Shown here: in pieces, positions 16,801 through 26,338 of the stretch
Position numbering within the stretch: position 1 is the stretch's first letter
Layout: every line of letters begins with the position of its first letter
Source of the DNA: Actinokineospora enzanensis DSM 44649
Lineage (GTDB): Bacteria; Actinomycetota; Actinomycetes; Mycobacteriales; Pseudonocardiaceae
Length of the DNA: 64,000 nt
NCBI RefSeq assembly: GCF_000374445.1
Contig: NZ_KB894422.1
Span: 62,001 to 126,000, forward strand
Direction: 5' to 3'
The notes under the pieces: model-generated
The model's database searches: none
The model's input: the letters and a program-made list of their open reading frames with translations, nothing else
What the model was told of the DNA's origin: nothing
Position numbers and translations under genes: made by a program

Positions 16801-19800
16801 GAGGTAGCGGGTGTTGCGCGGGTCGGTGATGGTCTTGAGGCGGCCGTTCTCCCAGGTGTAGCGGGTGAGGCCGCCGCGGACGTCGGTGACGGTCTCCAGG
16901 TGGCCGGTGGGGTCGTAGGTGTAGGAGACGCGGCGGCCGATGTTGTCCTCGACCGAGGTGACGCGGGGTGGGTTGGCCTGGTCGTAGGTGAAGCGGACCC
17001 AGCGGCCGCTGGGTGAGGTGATCTGCGTGATCGGACCGTTGGCTCGGACCTTTCCGTCCGTGCCGGGCGGAGCGATCGCGCGGGTGATGGTCGTGGTATT
17101 GCCGAACTTGTCTCGGATCTCCTGGAGCGGTGCTTCCTCGCCGATCACCATCACGGTGCCGTCGCGCAGGGTCACGTCCCAGCCGCTGTCGATCCAGCGG
17201 ACGATGGAACCGTCGTACTTGGTCGGGGTCGGGTCGGCCTTGAAGACCGCGCTGGCGTAGTCCTCACCGGGTGACGTTCGGCGGTAGTGGATGCGGCTGC
17301 CGTCCGGCTGGACCAGGTCGAACTCCTGGAACGTGAACTGCCCGATGACGCCCGGCGACCACGGGTACTGGCCATAGTTCAGGCTCGTGCCCACACCGAA
17401 CGCGCGCACGTCCGGGTCGCCCTGCTGGTAGGTGCGCTTGATCTCGATCGGCGCGATGTCGTCCACGACCAGGTCGGTGGTCTCGTCCACGAGCAGGCCG
17501 GTGGACGGGTCGACCGGGTCGCCGACGCGGGCGCCGTTGGGGCGTGGGGCCAGCCGGGGCGGGTTCATGCCCGGCACGGCGGTCATGGCGCCGGTGAGGC
17601 GGTAGAAGCGGACGCTCGGGTCGGGGACGATCTGCCTGCCGTCGGCGGAGACGGTGCCGTGGCCGTAGATGTGCCAGCCCTGGCCGTCCGGGTCGTAGTT
17701 CCAGAACTCGGTGCGGGTGCCCGGGGCTTCCTTGGTGTAGTTCGGGTAGATGATCCGAGCGCCCTCGGGGAACAGGTAGCTGCCGCCCGGCTGCACGGTG
17801 AAGTACACCGGGACCTTGGTCGGGGGCAGCGGGAACGGCGGGCGGTCGATCGGGATCGGGGTCAGGCTCAGCTCGGTGGCCACGTTGCCCGCGCCGTCGC
17901 GGACCACGGTGCCCGCGGGCAGGCGTACCTCCAGGCCGGGGATGGCCTTGGTGGTCAGCACCGTCTCGTCGGCGGTCGGGCTCGGGATGCGCACCGCGCT
18001 CGCCGGGTCGATCTCCGGGAGGAAGACCGTGTACGGCAGGACGAGCGCCTTGCCCGCCTTGAGGTCGACGCCGAGGTCGAATGCCCCGAAGCGGCGGCCG
18101 AGTGCGTTGACCGTGCCGTCGACGCGAACCACGACGTGGCCGTCGGGGAGCCCCGGGAGGGCGAACGCGCCCTTGTCGTCGGTCAGGGCTCGGTGTTCTC
18201 CGACGCTGACCGGCACGCCCGCCAGCGGCTGGCCGCCGGTTGACTCGATCTTGCCGATCAGCGCGGTGAAGCCGAGGTCGAACTCCAGCGGCCGGTCCCG
18301 GGTGGGGGCCGGGTCGTAGCGGGTGGACCAGTCGGCGCCGTCGAGGTTGGCGTCGTCCGGCTGCCACGGGCAGGTCGTGGCGGGCGGCTCGGGCGCCGGT
18401 TCGGTCTCCGGCGCGGTGTCGCCCTGCGCCCGCGCGGGCTTGAGCCTGGGCTGGGGCGGGTCACCTGGCAGGCAGTGCGGGGTGACCGGCTTCGGCTCCT
18501 CGAACCGCTGCCCGGCCGCGGCCGCCGCTGCGGGCCTGCTGATCGCCGCGGTGATCGATCCGACGGACGCGGCCGCCGGGTCGAACACCAGCGTGTACGT
18601 GCCGGTCTCGGTCAGCGGGGCGAGCCGGAACGAGGAGGAGCTGACGAACAGGCGCCGCGGCGAGATCGTCCCGCTCGGGGCGACCAGGCTGTAGTACATG
18701 CCGTAGTTGTTGGGGAAGTCCGAGGTGACGGCCAGCTGCACGACGTCGTTGGTCGCGCCTGCGAAGGTGTACTTCGCGTTCTGCCCGACCCGGCCGATCG
18801 CCACCGCCCGCGCCGGGGCGCCGAGCGTCAGCAGGCCACCATCAGCCTCTGTGGACAGTGCGATGTTGACATCGCCGGTGGCGGGCAGACTGCTCCCGTC
18901 GATCGGCTCGATGGTGAAGGTGTACGTGCCTGCCACCGGCAGCGGCGACATGTCGTGGCCCGCCGGGCTCTGCAACGTCACCTGGGTGTCCAGAGTGGAG
19001 CCGTCCGGCTTGAGCACCTTGATCTTGACGAAGCCGATGCTCTCCGATGTGGTCACGCCGAGCGTCAGCCGCTGGCCGACCTGGCCGGTGAACCGGCCCA
19101 CCACGGTCTGCCCGGTGATCCGCACCGGCACGTTCGCCACCGGCGCGTCCGGCTGGACCGTGCCAAGGTCGACCGGTTCGGTGACGGCCACCGTCACCTC
19201 GCCGGTGGTGGCATAGGTGGGGTCGACCTGGATCCGGTAGCGCCCGGTGTCCGGCAGCGCGGGCACATCGAGCTTGCCGTCGAGGCCGAGCGCGAACTGG
19301 GTGCCGTTGCTCGGCCGGAACAGGCGCAGGCTGACCGAGCCGGGCAGGCTGCGGTCGAACCCGGTGACCTTGAGCGGCCGACCGGCCACCCCGTCGTAGT
19401 CGAACCAGATGTCCCGGCCGGGCCGGTCGACGGTGACCCGGGTCTGCGAGTTGACCCCGACCAGGCCGCGCTGAGTGGGCGCGGTCAGCCAGATCCTGGC
19501 CGAGCCGACCGCCTCCCAACCGGTGAGGAACAGGTTGTGCTCGCCGTCCTTGACGACCGGCACGGTGGTGATGTCGACCGTGCGGCTGCGCAGCTCGACC
19601 TGCTTCTCGTCCGGCTCGCTGAGGATGCCGCCGAGCCGACCCGGCCTGCCGTTCTCCCGCAACGTGTTGTCGGTCAGCGCGTAGCGCAGCGACTTGCCCT
19701 TCACACCGGTGAAGGCGACCTTGAGCGACTGCCCCGGCCGGTTCACCTTCACCGGCACGCCCGGACCATCCACAGTGACCCGTCCGGCGTCGATCACACC

Positions 19801-22800
19801 GGACAGCCACACCTTGCCCGCGCCGAGCTGGCCCGGTCCGAAAGTGACACCGACGGTGAACGTGCCGGTCTGCTCGGCGCGGAACACCATGGTCGGGATG
19901 TAGAGGTTGAGCGAGGCCTTCCAGGTGTGCGTGGAACGGCCGTCCGGCGAGGTGACCTTCACGTCGAAGGTGTGGCCGGGCATGCTCAGGTCGGTCAGGC
20001 CGAAGCTGAGCCACTCGCCCTGGGTGGCGGTGAAGGTCATCTCCGCGCGCTGCTCGGCCACCGACACGGTGAACGGCACACCCGCGCCGTCCCGGGTGAG
20101 CTTGTCGCCGGTCAGGTTGTGCGAGGCGGTGACGCGCACCGAGCCCGCCGCGTCGTCGTCGGGGGCGACCACGATCGCGTAGGTGCCGTTGGCGCCGAAC
20201 ACCGGGATGTCCTGGCGCAGCGTGCTGCCCGCCCACAGGTCGAGCGGGTCGCCCATGGTGCGCCGGGCGAAGTCGCCGCCGTGCGGGGTGAACATCCACA
20301 TCGCCGAGCGGACCGGGACGGTGTTGTTCTCCAGGTCGAGGTGGACCCGCTCGCCCGCCTTGCCGTCCACCAGCACCACGGCGTCCTTGCCCGCCGGGAT
20401 GGTCAGGTCGAGCGGCTGGCCCAGCTGCAGGTGGCCGCCGTAGACGAGCTTGTCGATGCGAAACCCGCGCGGGGCCACCAGGAAGTCGCTCGGGCTGGTG
20501 GCGGTGCCGCCCGCTGTCCGCACGCTGACCCGGCCGGACGCCGACCCGGCCGGGACCTCCACGGTCAGGCTGGTCGGACCGGCCCGCAGCACGCGCGCGA
20601 CGGTCTGGTGGAACAGCACCACGTTGTGCGTCGGGTCGGTGTCGAACCCGGTGCCGGTGATGGTGACGGTGTCGCCGGGGTCGGCCCGGTCTGTGGACAC
20701 CGAGCCGAACGTCGGCGCGGGCGTGCCCTGGGTGACCACGAACGGGACGCGGCTGGTCGCGGTCTTGCCGCCCGCGACCACCTTGACCGCGCCCGGGCCC
20801 GTCCCGGCCGGGACCACGACCGTGAGCCGGTTTGCCGAGGCGGCGGTGACCTGCGCGGCGACGCCGTCGAAGGTGACCGCGTTGCCCGCCGGGGTGCCCG
20901 CGAACCCGGTGCCGCCGATCTCGACCGTGCCGCCGACCGGGCCGCGTGCCGGGACCAGGGCGAAGATCGAGGCGGTGTCGGTGCGGTAGCGGTCGGTGGC
21001 CTCCAGGTTCCCGGCCGCGTCGTACCGGTAGGCGGCCGCCTCGCCGGAGTTGTTGGTGACGCCGACGAGCTGGCCCGCCGCGTCGTAGAAGTAGTCGCGC
21101 GGGCCTGCTGGGGCGCCGACGACGAAGGTGTACTTGGCGGGCGCGGACAGCACGCCCGCGGCGGTCTTGGCCCAGACGGTCAGTGTGCGCTGGCCGGAGC
21201 GGACCGGGGTGAGGGTGATCGCCGCGGTGCCGGTGCCCGCGGGGGCCTCGGCGGGGGCGGCGTCGGTGTCGAGCTGGTAGCGGAACACGTCCGCGGCCAC
21301 CGAACCCTGCGTGCGCAACGTGAACGTGCCCGCCTGGCCCAGGCTGCCGTGCGGCTGGCCGTCGGCGGGATAGTCCACGGCGGACACGAGCGGGGTCGAC
21401 GGGGTCGGGGTCGGACCGGCGACGAGGAACGTGTAGGTCACCGGGGCTGACGCGTCGCCGCCGAGGCCGAGGGCCCAGACAGTCAGGGTGTGGGTACCGC
21501 CGGTGGGCGGGGTGATCCGGACGACGGTCTCACCGCTGCCGGGTACATCGGTGGTCGTGCCCTCGTCGAGCTTCCAGCGGAAACCGGAGACAGCCGTGGA
21601 ACCGTTGGGGCGGAGGGTGAACGCGCCTTCCTGACCCGCGTTGCCGTGCGCCTGTCCGTCGGCCGGGTAGTCGACAGAGGACACCTGTGGCGCGTCCGGG
21701 CCCTGTCCACCCGCGACCTCGAAGACGTAGTTCGTGGGCGAGGAGACCAGACCGGCGGCGGTGTAGGTGCGCACGGCGAGCGTCTGCGGACCGGCGCGGG
21801 TCGGGGTGATCTTCACCAGGACCTTGCCGCTGCCCGCCACATCGGTGGTCGGGCCGCCGTTGAGCTGCCAGCGGTAGCCCGCGACCGCGACGGAACCGGT
21901 GGGCCGGAAGGTGAACGCGCCTTCCTTGCCGGGGCCGCCGTGCGGCGCGCCGCCCGCGGGGTAGTCCAGGGACAGCACCTGCGGGGCACCGGGCCCGTTC
22001 GGCGGGTCGGCGACGACGAACGCGTACGCGGTGGGCGCGGAGATCGTGCTCTCCGTACCGAGCGCCCGCGCGGTCAGCGTGTGCTGGCCGGGGGTGGTCG
22101 GCGTGACCCGGACCTGGACCTCGCCGGAGCCCGCCACGTCGGTGGCCGTGCCGTCGTCGAGCTGCCAGCGGAAACCGGTGACCGGGACGGCGCCGACCGG
22201 CTTGATCGTGAACACGCCCTCCTGGCCGGGCAGGCCGTGCGGCTGGCCGTCGGCCGGGTAGTCGGTGGACACGACCTGCGGTGCGGCGGGCGCCTGGGCG
22301 GGCGCGGCGACGACGAACGTGTAGACCGTCGGCGGCGACGCCAGCCCGCCCGGGGTGGCCGAGCGGACCGTCAGCGTCCGGGTGCCCGGGGCGGTGGGCG
22401 CGAGATTCACCGTGAGCTGTCCGGTGGCCGGGACCTCGGTCGGCAGCGGGTCCTTGTCGAACTGGTAGGTGTACTTGGCGATGCCGACCGCGTCACCGGG
22501 GCGGAAGACGAACGCGCCGGGTCGGCCGGGTGCGCCGTGCGGCTGACCGTCGGCCGGGTAGTCCACTGAGGACACCGGCGGCGCGGCGGGCGGGACCGGC
22601 GCGGGCGTGCCAGCACCGGCGGCGAACAGGCTCGGCCGGGGTACCTCGGTGCTCAGCGCGAAGTGCCCGTGCCACTGGGCCGCGGTGCCGAAGCGGGCGC
22701 CGTCGGAGGCGGCCACCAGGACCTTGCCGTCGGTGCCGCGGGTGTAGGTGGCGATGTCGAACTTGCCGTCGCCGGTGAAGTCGCCGACCCCGGTCAGCTC

Positions 22801-25800
22801 GCCCACCCCGGCGAAGGCCGCGTGCCACTGGCGAGCCGTGCCGAAGGCCGAGCCGGTGGAGGTCGCGGCGGTCACCTGGCCGTTGCCGAAGGACAGGATG
22901 TCGTCCTTGCCGTCGCCGTCGAGATCGCCGACGGCCGCCTTGGCCGCGTCGGGGGCGAAGGCGTCGTGCCACTTGACCGGGGTGGCGGCGAACCTGGTGC
23001 CGTCGGACAGGGCGACGAAGACGTCCGCGGACTCGCCGCCGGTGAAGTAGACGATGTCGTCCTTGTCGTCCCCGTTGACATCGCCGACCGCGGGCATCTC
23101 GGTCCCGTGCGCGAACGACGCCTGCCACTTGACCGGGGTCGGCGCGAACTTCGCGCCATCGGACAGAGCCACATAGACGGCGCCGTCCGTGTCGCGGGCG
23201 AAACTGGCGATGTCGTCGCGGCCGTCGCCGTCGAAGTCGCCGACCAGCGGGATCTCGGTGCCGGTGGCGAACCGGTTCTGCCAGACGCCCGCCGCGGCCG
23301 CGAACTTGGTGCCGTCGGACGGGGAGACGATGACCGTGCCGGACGAGCCGCGCAGGAAGGTGACCACATCGGACTTGCCGTCACCGGTGAAGTCGCCGGT
23401 CAGCGGGATCTCGTCGTTGATGCCGAAGTAGTCGTGCCACTTCACGCCGTCCTGGACGAACCGCCTGCCGTCCGAAAGGGACACGTAGACCGTGCCAGCG
23501 CTGCCGCGGACGAAGTCCACGACGTCGTCCTTGCCGTCACCGTTGAAGTCCGCCTTGGTCTTGCGGTGCCGTGGCGGCTCAGCGACCGAGAACGTGTACA
23601 CGGCGGCGGGCGAGGACACACCGGTCGCGGTGAACGCGCGCACGGTCAGGGTCCGCGTGCCGGAGGCGGCCGGGGTCAGGTTGACCGTGACCGGACCGGT
23701 GCCCGCGACCTCGGTGGGGTTGGTGTCGGAGTCGAGCTGGTAGGTGTACTTCGCGATACCCACGCCGTTGCCCGGCGTGAGGGTGAACGCGCCCGCGCGC
23801 CCGGCACCGCCGTGCGGCTGGCCGTCGGCCGGATAGTCCACGGAGGACACGACCGGCGCGGCGGGCGGCGCGGGCGGGGTGCCCAGATAGGACACGGCGA
23901 GGTTCGGCCGCAGCATCGGCTCCGGCGCCTCATCGGAGAGCAGGATCGCGCGCTGCTGGCTGGCCGCCTCGTCCCGGGTCTTGATCTCGAAGCCGTTGTT
24001 GGTGGCCGGGTTGTTCACCCAGCCCTGCACCATGGCCGCGTTCTCCCAGATCAGCCAGGCGGGTCGGTCGGTGATGCCGGAGACGAAGTCCGAGCGGGTC
24101 GCGGCGATGTCACCGCCGGGCGCGGTCCACGCGGTGGCAGTGGACGCGCGGTTCCAGGTGGCCTGGTTCTCCACGAACGGGCGGGACAACGTGTGGCCGT
24201 CGAAGGACGCGCCGGAACCGTTGCTGTAGAAGGCCCACACGGACAGGTCCGCGTCCACGATGGTGGTTCCGGCCGGGATCGCGGTGAGACCGTCGAATCG
24301 CAGCAGGGCGCGGGTCTTGCCGTAGGTGGCGCCGTTGTTACCGATCTGGAGCCACGGCTGGCCGCCGATCACGTCCAGGTTGGTGTTGGCCTGCGCCGAG
24401 GACAGCGTGGTGTCGGCGGCGCCGCGGAAGATCTGCCGGACCTGCCCGGCCTTGGGGGTGCGGGTCAGCTGCGTGGCGCTCGGGATGAGCTGCCCGTCGC
24501 GGGTCTTGACGACGATCGAGTAGTAGTAGGCGTTCCAGTCGAGGTCCGGCGCGTTGTCCGGGGTGGCCTGCGCGGTCGTGTCCACGAACCGGGTGGCCTG
24601 CGCGCCGACCGAGGTGATCAGCGTGGCGGCCGACGGGGTGTAGACCTGCGAGACCGAGCGGTGCACCTGGTACTCGACGATGTCGTCGGCCGGGTCGCCA
24701 GGGTTCGGGTCCGCGTACGGGGTCCAGACCAGCTCGGCGCCGGTGGCATAGGTCTTGGTGATCGGCTGCAGCACCGCGCCGGGGCGGCCGTAGGTGAGCA
24801 GCAGCTTCGGGATGCTCTCGGTGTCGCCGTTGTAGTCGCCCTCGGCGGCCTGGTAGACGGCGCCGCCGCGGCGCAGGGTCTCGTCGGTGGCCTTGACCAT
24901 CAGGCCGTGGTTGGCGGCCGAACCGGACACCCAGGACTGGGCGAGGTTGCGAACGTCCCATTCGGACCATGACTGGGTCGCGTTGGCCCGCTTCACGGCC
25001 GTGCCAAGGCCCGCCTCGGCGAAGCCGGCGTTGGCGTTGTTCCAGGTGACGCTGTTCTCCACCCAGGGCGCGGTGATCCGGCGCGCCTCGGTGGTGACGT
25101 CGTTGGCGTTGGTGTACAGCTCGTTGTCGTAGTACATCCGCAGCTTGGCCGCGGTGAGGCTGGTACCGGCGGGAACGACCGAGGTGTCGAACTTGACCAG
25201 GCTGCGGGCGACACCGGAATCGTCGGTTCCGACCGACAGCTGGTAGCTCGCGCCGTCGGCCCGGTCCGGGGTGTCCGACCAGATCTGCGCGTCCTGCGCG
25301 GTGACTGCGTTGGGCTCGATCTTGATGGTCGGGTCGATGACCACCGGGTAGTGCCGGGCCGGGTCGGCCAGCCAGGCCGGGTCGGCGGCGACGGTGATCG
25401 TCACGTCGGCGCCGTGTTGCTCGACGGTCTGGGTGACCTTGTCGCTCCACACCTTGTCGTGCGGGGACTTGGCGTCGGTGGTGGCGTCGGTCATGAACGG
25501 CCGGGGCAGCACGTAGAGCGGGGGGCCGTCGTCCTTGCCGTGGAAGGCGATGGAGCCGTCGGGGCGCGCGAGCGCGGTGACGCCGTCCAGGTGCAGGGTG
25601 AAGCGGTATGCCGGGTCGTCCTTGGGCGGCGCGGAAAGCGTGATCCGCTCCTTCAACGCGCCACGGGTGACCTGGTAGCTCAGCTCGGCGCCGGGGATGG
25701 CGTCCGGGTAACGGACGGTGCTGCCGTCCACGATCGCCTTCGCCGGCCGGTGCGCACCGGCGAGCCCCATGTCCACGCGCGTGCCGCCGAGCGCGAACCC

Positions 25801-26187
25801 GGCGAGCCTGCCGGTGTCGTCACCGAAGGAGCTGGTGAAAGCGTTGGTGTCGTTGGCATAGCGGTAGCCGTCGGCAGGCCGATCGCGCACCGAGGTGTCG
25901 ATGTCCAGCCACTCGCCGTTCGCGGCGCGGTAATACTGCGGCCGCGCGGAGAGCTCGACCTCCTGCCTGCCGTCGGAGAGCTGGAAGACCTGTGTCGCCG
26001 CGGATCTCTGCTCGGTCAGCTCGCGGACCCGGACCGGCGGGCCGCCCGGTCTCGCGGCGCCCGCGGCCGCCCGGTCGCCGCCGCGCGGGAACGGCAGCGA
26101 CGCGGGCAGGTCCACGGCGATGACCGTGAACACCAAGGCCAGGAGCAGAAAGCGTGAGAGCATGGCGAAACGACGCGGCACGCGCAC
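13837..26187 (-). CDS. RHS-1: giant secreted RHS/YD-repeat polymorphic toxin with HINT and HNH nuclease
   Basis: 4,116 residues. The GTG at 26187 follows GGGGGA and gives a signal peptide (RVPRRFAMLSRFLLLALVF); an ATG at 26163 is the alternative. Order (approximate residues): DNRLRE-type beta domain (318-433), a second (600-745), YPADG module (780), six FG-GAP/VCBS repeats with DxDGDxxxD calcium loops (876-1183), five tandem YPADG modules (1196-1691), a short YD stretch, two IPT/TIG domains (1737-1903), PPC-like repeats (1917-2563), a carboxypeptidase-regulatory-like fold (2660), DUF6531 (2886-2937), RHS/YD repeats (2970-3770), the RHS core (YHYRARYYSPALQRF), then HINT and HNH toxin. RHS repeats form a shell that encloses the toxin; HINT releases it. 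Expected role: contact-dependent killing of related cells. The DNA repeats in the modules could drive recombination. Confidence 0.95.
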   Translation of the reverse strand: MRVPRRFAMLSRFLLLALVFTVIAVDLPASLPFPRGGDRAAAGAARPGGPPVRVRELTEQRSAATQVFQLSDGRQEVELSARPQYYRAANGEWLDIDTSVRDRPADGYRYANDTNAFTSSFGDDTGRLAGFALGGTRVDMGLAGAHRPAKAIVDGSTVRYPDAIPGAELSYQVTRGALKERITLSAPPKDDPAYRFTLHLDGVTALARPDGSIAFHGKDDGPPLYVLPRPFMTDATTDAKSPHDKVWSDKVTQTVEQHGADVTITVAADPAWLADPARHYPVVIDPTIKIEPNAVTAQDAQIWSDTPDRADGASYQLSVGTDDSGVARSLVKFDTSVVPAGTSLTAAKLRMYYDNELYTNANDVTTEARRITAPWVENSVTWNNANAGFAEAGLGTAVKRANATQSWSEWDVRNLAQSWVSGSAANHGLMVKATDETLRRGGAVYQAAEGDYNGDTESIPKLLLTYGRPGAVLQPITKTYATGAELVWTPYADPNPGDPADDIVEYQVHRSVSQVYTPSAATLITSVGAQATRFVDTTAQATPDNAPDLDWNAYYYSIVVKTRDGQLIPSATQLTRTPKAGQVRQIFRGAADTTLSSAQANTNLDVIGGQPWLQIGNNGATYGKTRALLRFDGLTAIPAGTTIVDADLSVWAFYSNGSGASFDGHTLSRPFVENQATWNRASTATAWTAPGGDIAATRSDFVSGITDRPAWLIWENAAMVQGWVNNPATNNGFEIKTRDEAASQQRAILLSDEAPEPMLRPNLAVSYLGTPPAPPAAPVVSSVDYPADGQPHGGAGRAGAFTLTPGNGVGIAKYTYQLDSDTNPTEVAGTGPVTVNLTPAASGTRTLTVRAFTATGVSSPAAVYTFSVAEPPRHRKTKADFNGDGKDDVVDFVRGSAGTVYVSLSDGRRFVQDGVKWHDYFGINDEIPLTGDFTGDGKSDVVTFLRGSSGTVIVSPSDGTKFAAAAGVWQNRFATGTEIPLVGDFDGDGRDDIASFARDTDGAVYVALSDGAKFAPTPVKWQASFAHGTEMPAVGDVNGDDKDDIVYFTGGESADVFVALSDGTRFAATPVKWHDAFAPDAAKAAVGDLDGDGKDDILSFGNGQVTAATSTGSAFGTARQWHAAFAGVGELTGVGDFTGDGKFDIATYTRGTDGKVLVAASDGARFGTAAQWHGHFALSTEVPRPSLFAAGAGTPAPVPPAAPPVSSVDYPADGQPHGAPGRPGAFVFRPGDAVGIAKYTYQFDKDPLPTEVPATGQLTVNLAPTAPGTRTLTVRSATPGGLASPPTVYTFVVAAPAQAPAAPQVVSTDYPADGQPHGLPGQEGVFTIKPVGAVPVTGFRWQLDDGTATDVAGSGEVQVRVTPTTPGQHTLTARALGTESTISAPTAYAFVVADPPNGPGAPQVLSLDYPAGGAPHGGPGKEGAFTFRPTGSVAVAGYRWQLNGGPTTDVAGSGKVLVKITPTRAGPQTLAVRTYTAAGLVSSPTNYVFEVAGGQGPDAPQVSSVDYPADGQAHGNAGQEGAFTLRPNGSTAVSGFRWKLDEGTTTDVPGSGETVVRITPPTGGTHTLTVWALGLGGDASAPVTYTFLVAGPTPTPSTPLVSAVDYPADGQPHGSLGQAGTFTLRTQGSVAADVFRYQLDTDAAPAEAPAGTGTAAITLTPVRSGQRTLTVWAKTAAGVLSAPAKYTFVVGAPAGPRDYFYDAAGQLVGVTNNSGEAAAYRYDAAGNLEATDRYRTDTASIFALVPARGPVGGTVEIGGTGFAGTPAGNAVTFDGVAAQVTAASANRLTVVVPAGTGPGAVKVVAGGKTATSRVPFVVTQGTPAPTFGSVSTDRADPGDTVTITGTGFDTDPTHNVVLFHQTVARVLRAGPTSLTVEVPAGSASGRVSVRTAGGTATSPSDFLVAPRGFRIDKLVYGGHLQLGQPLDLTIPAGKDAVVLVDGKAGERVHLDLENNTVPVRSAMWMFTPHGGDFARRTMGDPLDLWAGSTLRQDIPVFGANGTYAIVVAPDDDAAGSVRVTASHNLTGDKLTRDGAGVPFTVSVAEQRAEMTFTATQGEWLSFGLTDLSMPGHTFDVKVTSPDGRSTHTWKASLNLYIPTMVFRAEQTGTFTVGVTFGPGQLGAGKVWLSGVIDAGRVTVDGPGVPVKVNRPGQSLKVAFTGVKGKSLRYALTDNTLRENGRPGRLGGILSEPDEKQVELRSRTVDITTVPVVKDGEHNLFLTGWEAVGSARIWLTAPTQRGLVGVNSQTRVTVDRPGRDIWFDYDGVAGRPLKVTGFDRSLPGSVSLRLFRPSNGTQFALGLDGKLDVPALPDTGRYRIQVDPTYATTGEVTVAVTEPVDLGTVQPDAPVANVPVRITGQTVVGRFTGQVGQRLTLGVTTSESIGFVKIKVLKPDGSTLDTQVTLQSPAGHDMSPLPVAGTYTFTIEPIDGSSLPATGDVNIALSTEADGGLLTLGAPARAVAIGRVGQNAKYTFAGATNDVVQLAVTSDFPNNYGMYYSLVAPSGTISPRRLFVSSSSFRLAPLTETGTYTLVFDPAAASVGSITAAISRPAAAAAAGQRFEEPKPVTPHCLPGDPPQPRLKPARAQGDTAPETEPAPEPPATTCPWQPDDANLDGADWSTRYDPAPTRDRPLEFDLGFTALIGKIESTGGQPLAGVPVSVGEHRALTDDKGAFALPGLPDGHVVVRVDGTVNALGRRFGAFDLGVDLKAGKALVLPYTVFLPEIDPASAVRIPSPTADETVLTTKAIPGLEVRLPAGTVVRDGAGNVATELSLTPIPIDRPPFPLPPTKVPVYFTVQPGGSYLFPEGARIIYPNYTKEAPGTRTEFWNYDPDGQGWHIYGHGTVSADGRQIVPDPSVRFYRLTGAMTAVPGMNPPRLAPRPNGARVGDPVDPSTGLLVDETTDLVVDDIAPIEIKRTYQQGDPDVRAFGVGTSLNYGQYPWSPGVIGQFTFQEFDLVQPDGSRIHYRRTSPGEDYASAVFKADPTPTKYDGSIVRWIDSGWDVTLRDGTVMVIGEEAPLQEIRDKFGNTTTITRAIAPPGTDGKVRANGPITQITSPSGRWVRFTYDQANPPRVTSVEDNIGRRVSYTYDPTGHLETVTDVRGGLTRYTWENGRLKTITDPRNTRYLLNEYDEKGRIKTQTAADNGVTRFDYTESGDNIVETRITDPLNHVRRFTFNAQGQVLTDTRAFGTALAAQTVNEYEPNGVRLTSTTDPLGRKTTFAYDANGQVSQLTVLAGTPAQRTEKFERAGPHAELTKYTDNYNKETRYTLDTRGAVRSVTDGANRTVTYEVGDNGLVTKVTDPANKFTTTDYAGVDPIRSTDQLGRVGRAWFDAIGRQVGTADPRGATSEASYDAADQVVSTSDPLGRTMRYAFDPNGNQVRVVDARGSETGYEYDTMDRLARVTDPLGRSDRAEYDLAGNLARQTSRRDVITEYTHDELDRTTQIRYGAESTVAHTYDPGNRLRRTDDSASGVVTADYDGLDRVTAETTPHGGVTYAYDTAGRDRTVTVAGQAPVRQVYDGVGALSEVQQGGSTITTISRDAVGRALRVGAPTGGISQTYAYDDAGQARSITYRSGTNVLGELGYTYDGAGRPTRVDGSYARAMLPEQFGPATYDAANRIVGVGGRAAAHDPDGNLVTDGVAAYTWNARGQLSGLTAPGVTASFSYAADGRRQGRTVNGVTTNFLYDGLNPVQEKVNGAVSANLTAAGLDGFHTRESGGAARRFLTDAQGSVIGLVDSSGAGAAYTYEPFGRTYVAGADGGNPYRYTGREDDGTGLYHYRARYYSPALQRFISEDPAGFEGGTNWYGYTGNEPVTQTDPMGLKPASSNNSNSCGPNSFAADTPVRMADGSDRAIALIRPGDQVLATDPDTGRTATQTVTATIVGDGQKRLTEITVDTDGDGHGDSTITATDGHPFWTGNPGEWRDAGELRSGDLLRTSAGTYVQVTAVAKRIAALRVHNLSVDGPHTYLVVAGKQPVLVHNTNTPIPGVCGPNNEPIYDIPVGSMGGPTAYNSIPKSTLKTYNIGAQANSTTPSPMCSYCRANTAQAVDHVYPRSKGGNLEDANLTPACTYCNSSKRDRDAPKTPPGNFSGQFPPAWWPPNMQATVANPRVYP
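13840..14682 (-). other. Toxin end of RHS-1: pretoxin HINT plus HNH nuclease domain
   Basis: The last 281 residues. HINT runs from Cys3836 (CGPNSFAADTPV) to about residue 3985 (PVLVHNT) and has the intein-like TDGHPFWT block. After a short linker the toxin shows CSYC (from 4040), DHVYPRSKGG, N-LTPACTYCNSSK: an HNH endonuclease with two CxxC zinc knuckles and the catalytic His in DHVYPRSKGG. It ends in a Pro-rich tail. Confidence 0.88.
21116..22605 (-). repeat. Five tandem YPADG modules in RHS-1
   Basis: Five copies of about 300 bp each in direct tandem. The codons around YPADGQPHG are nearly identical at DNA level in most copies (for example near 21360, 22250 and 22550), enough to allow homologous recombination between units. 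One copy has YPAGG. Confidence 0.9.
23565..23865 (-). repeat. Isolated YPADG module in RHS-1
   Basis: A sixth copy of the module, placed before the FG-GAP repeats. It is separated from the tandem block by about 950 bp of calcium-loop repeats. Confidence 0.85.
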
Positions 26188-26338
26188 TGGTCCCCCAAAG
26201 ACCCCGTGACCCGCGCGCCGTCCCCCCAGACGTTCGACCCGGACGGCGCGTCGGGCTCCTACGTAAAGGCACCGTAACGGGTTCCGCCCGACCGGACATA
26301 GGGCCAAACAGTGGATTCCCGCCCGCGCGCGGAATCCG

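Noticed and set aside
18475-21450. Forward frame of about 990 codons inside RHS-1
   Set aside because: Antisense shadow of the PPC-like and IPT parts of RHS-1, without start signal or domain.
21116-22605. CRISPR array or IS-related repeats
   Set aside because: The repeats are about 300 bp, in frame and protein-coding; they are module duplications, not short palindromic repeats with spacers.
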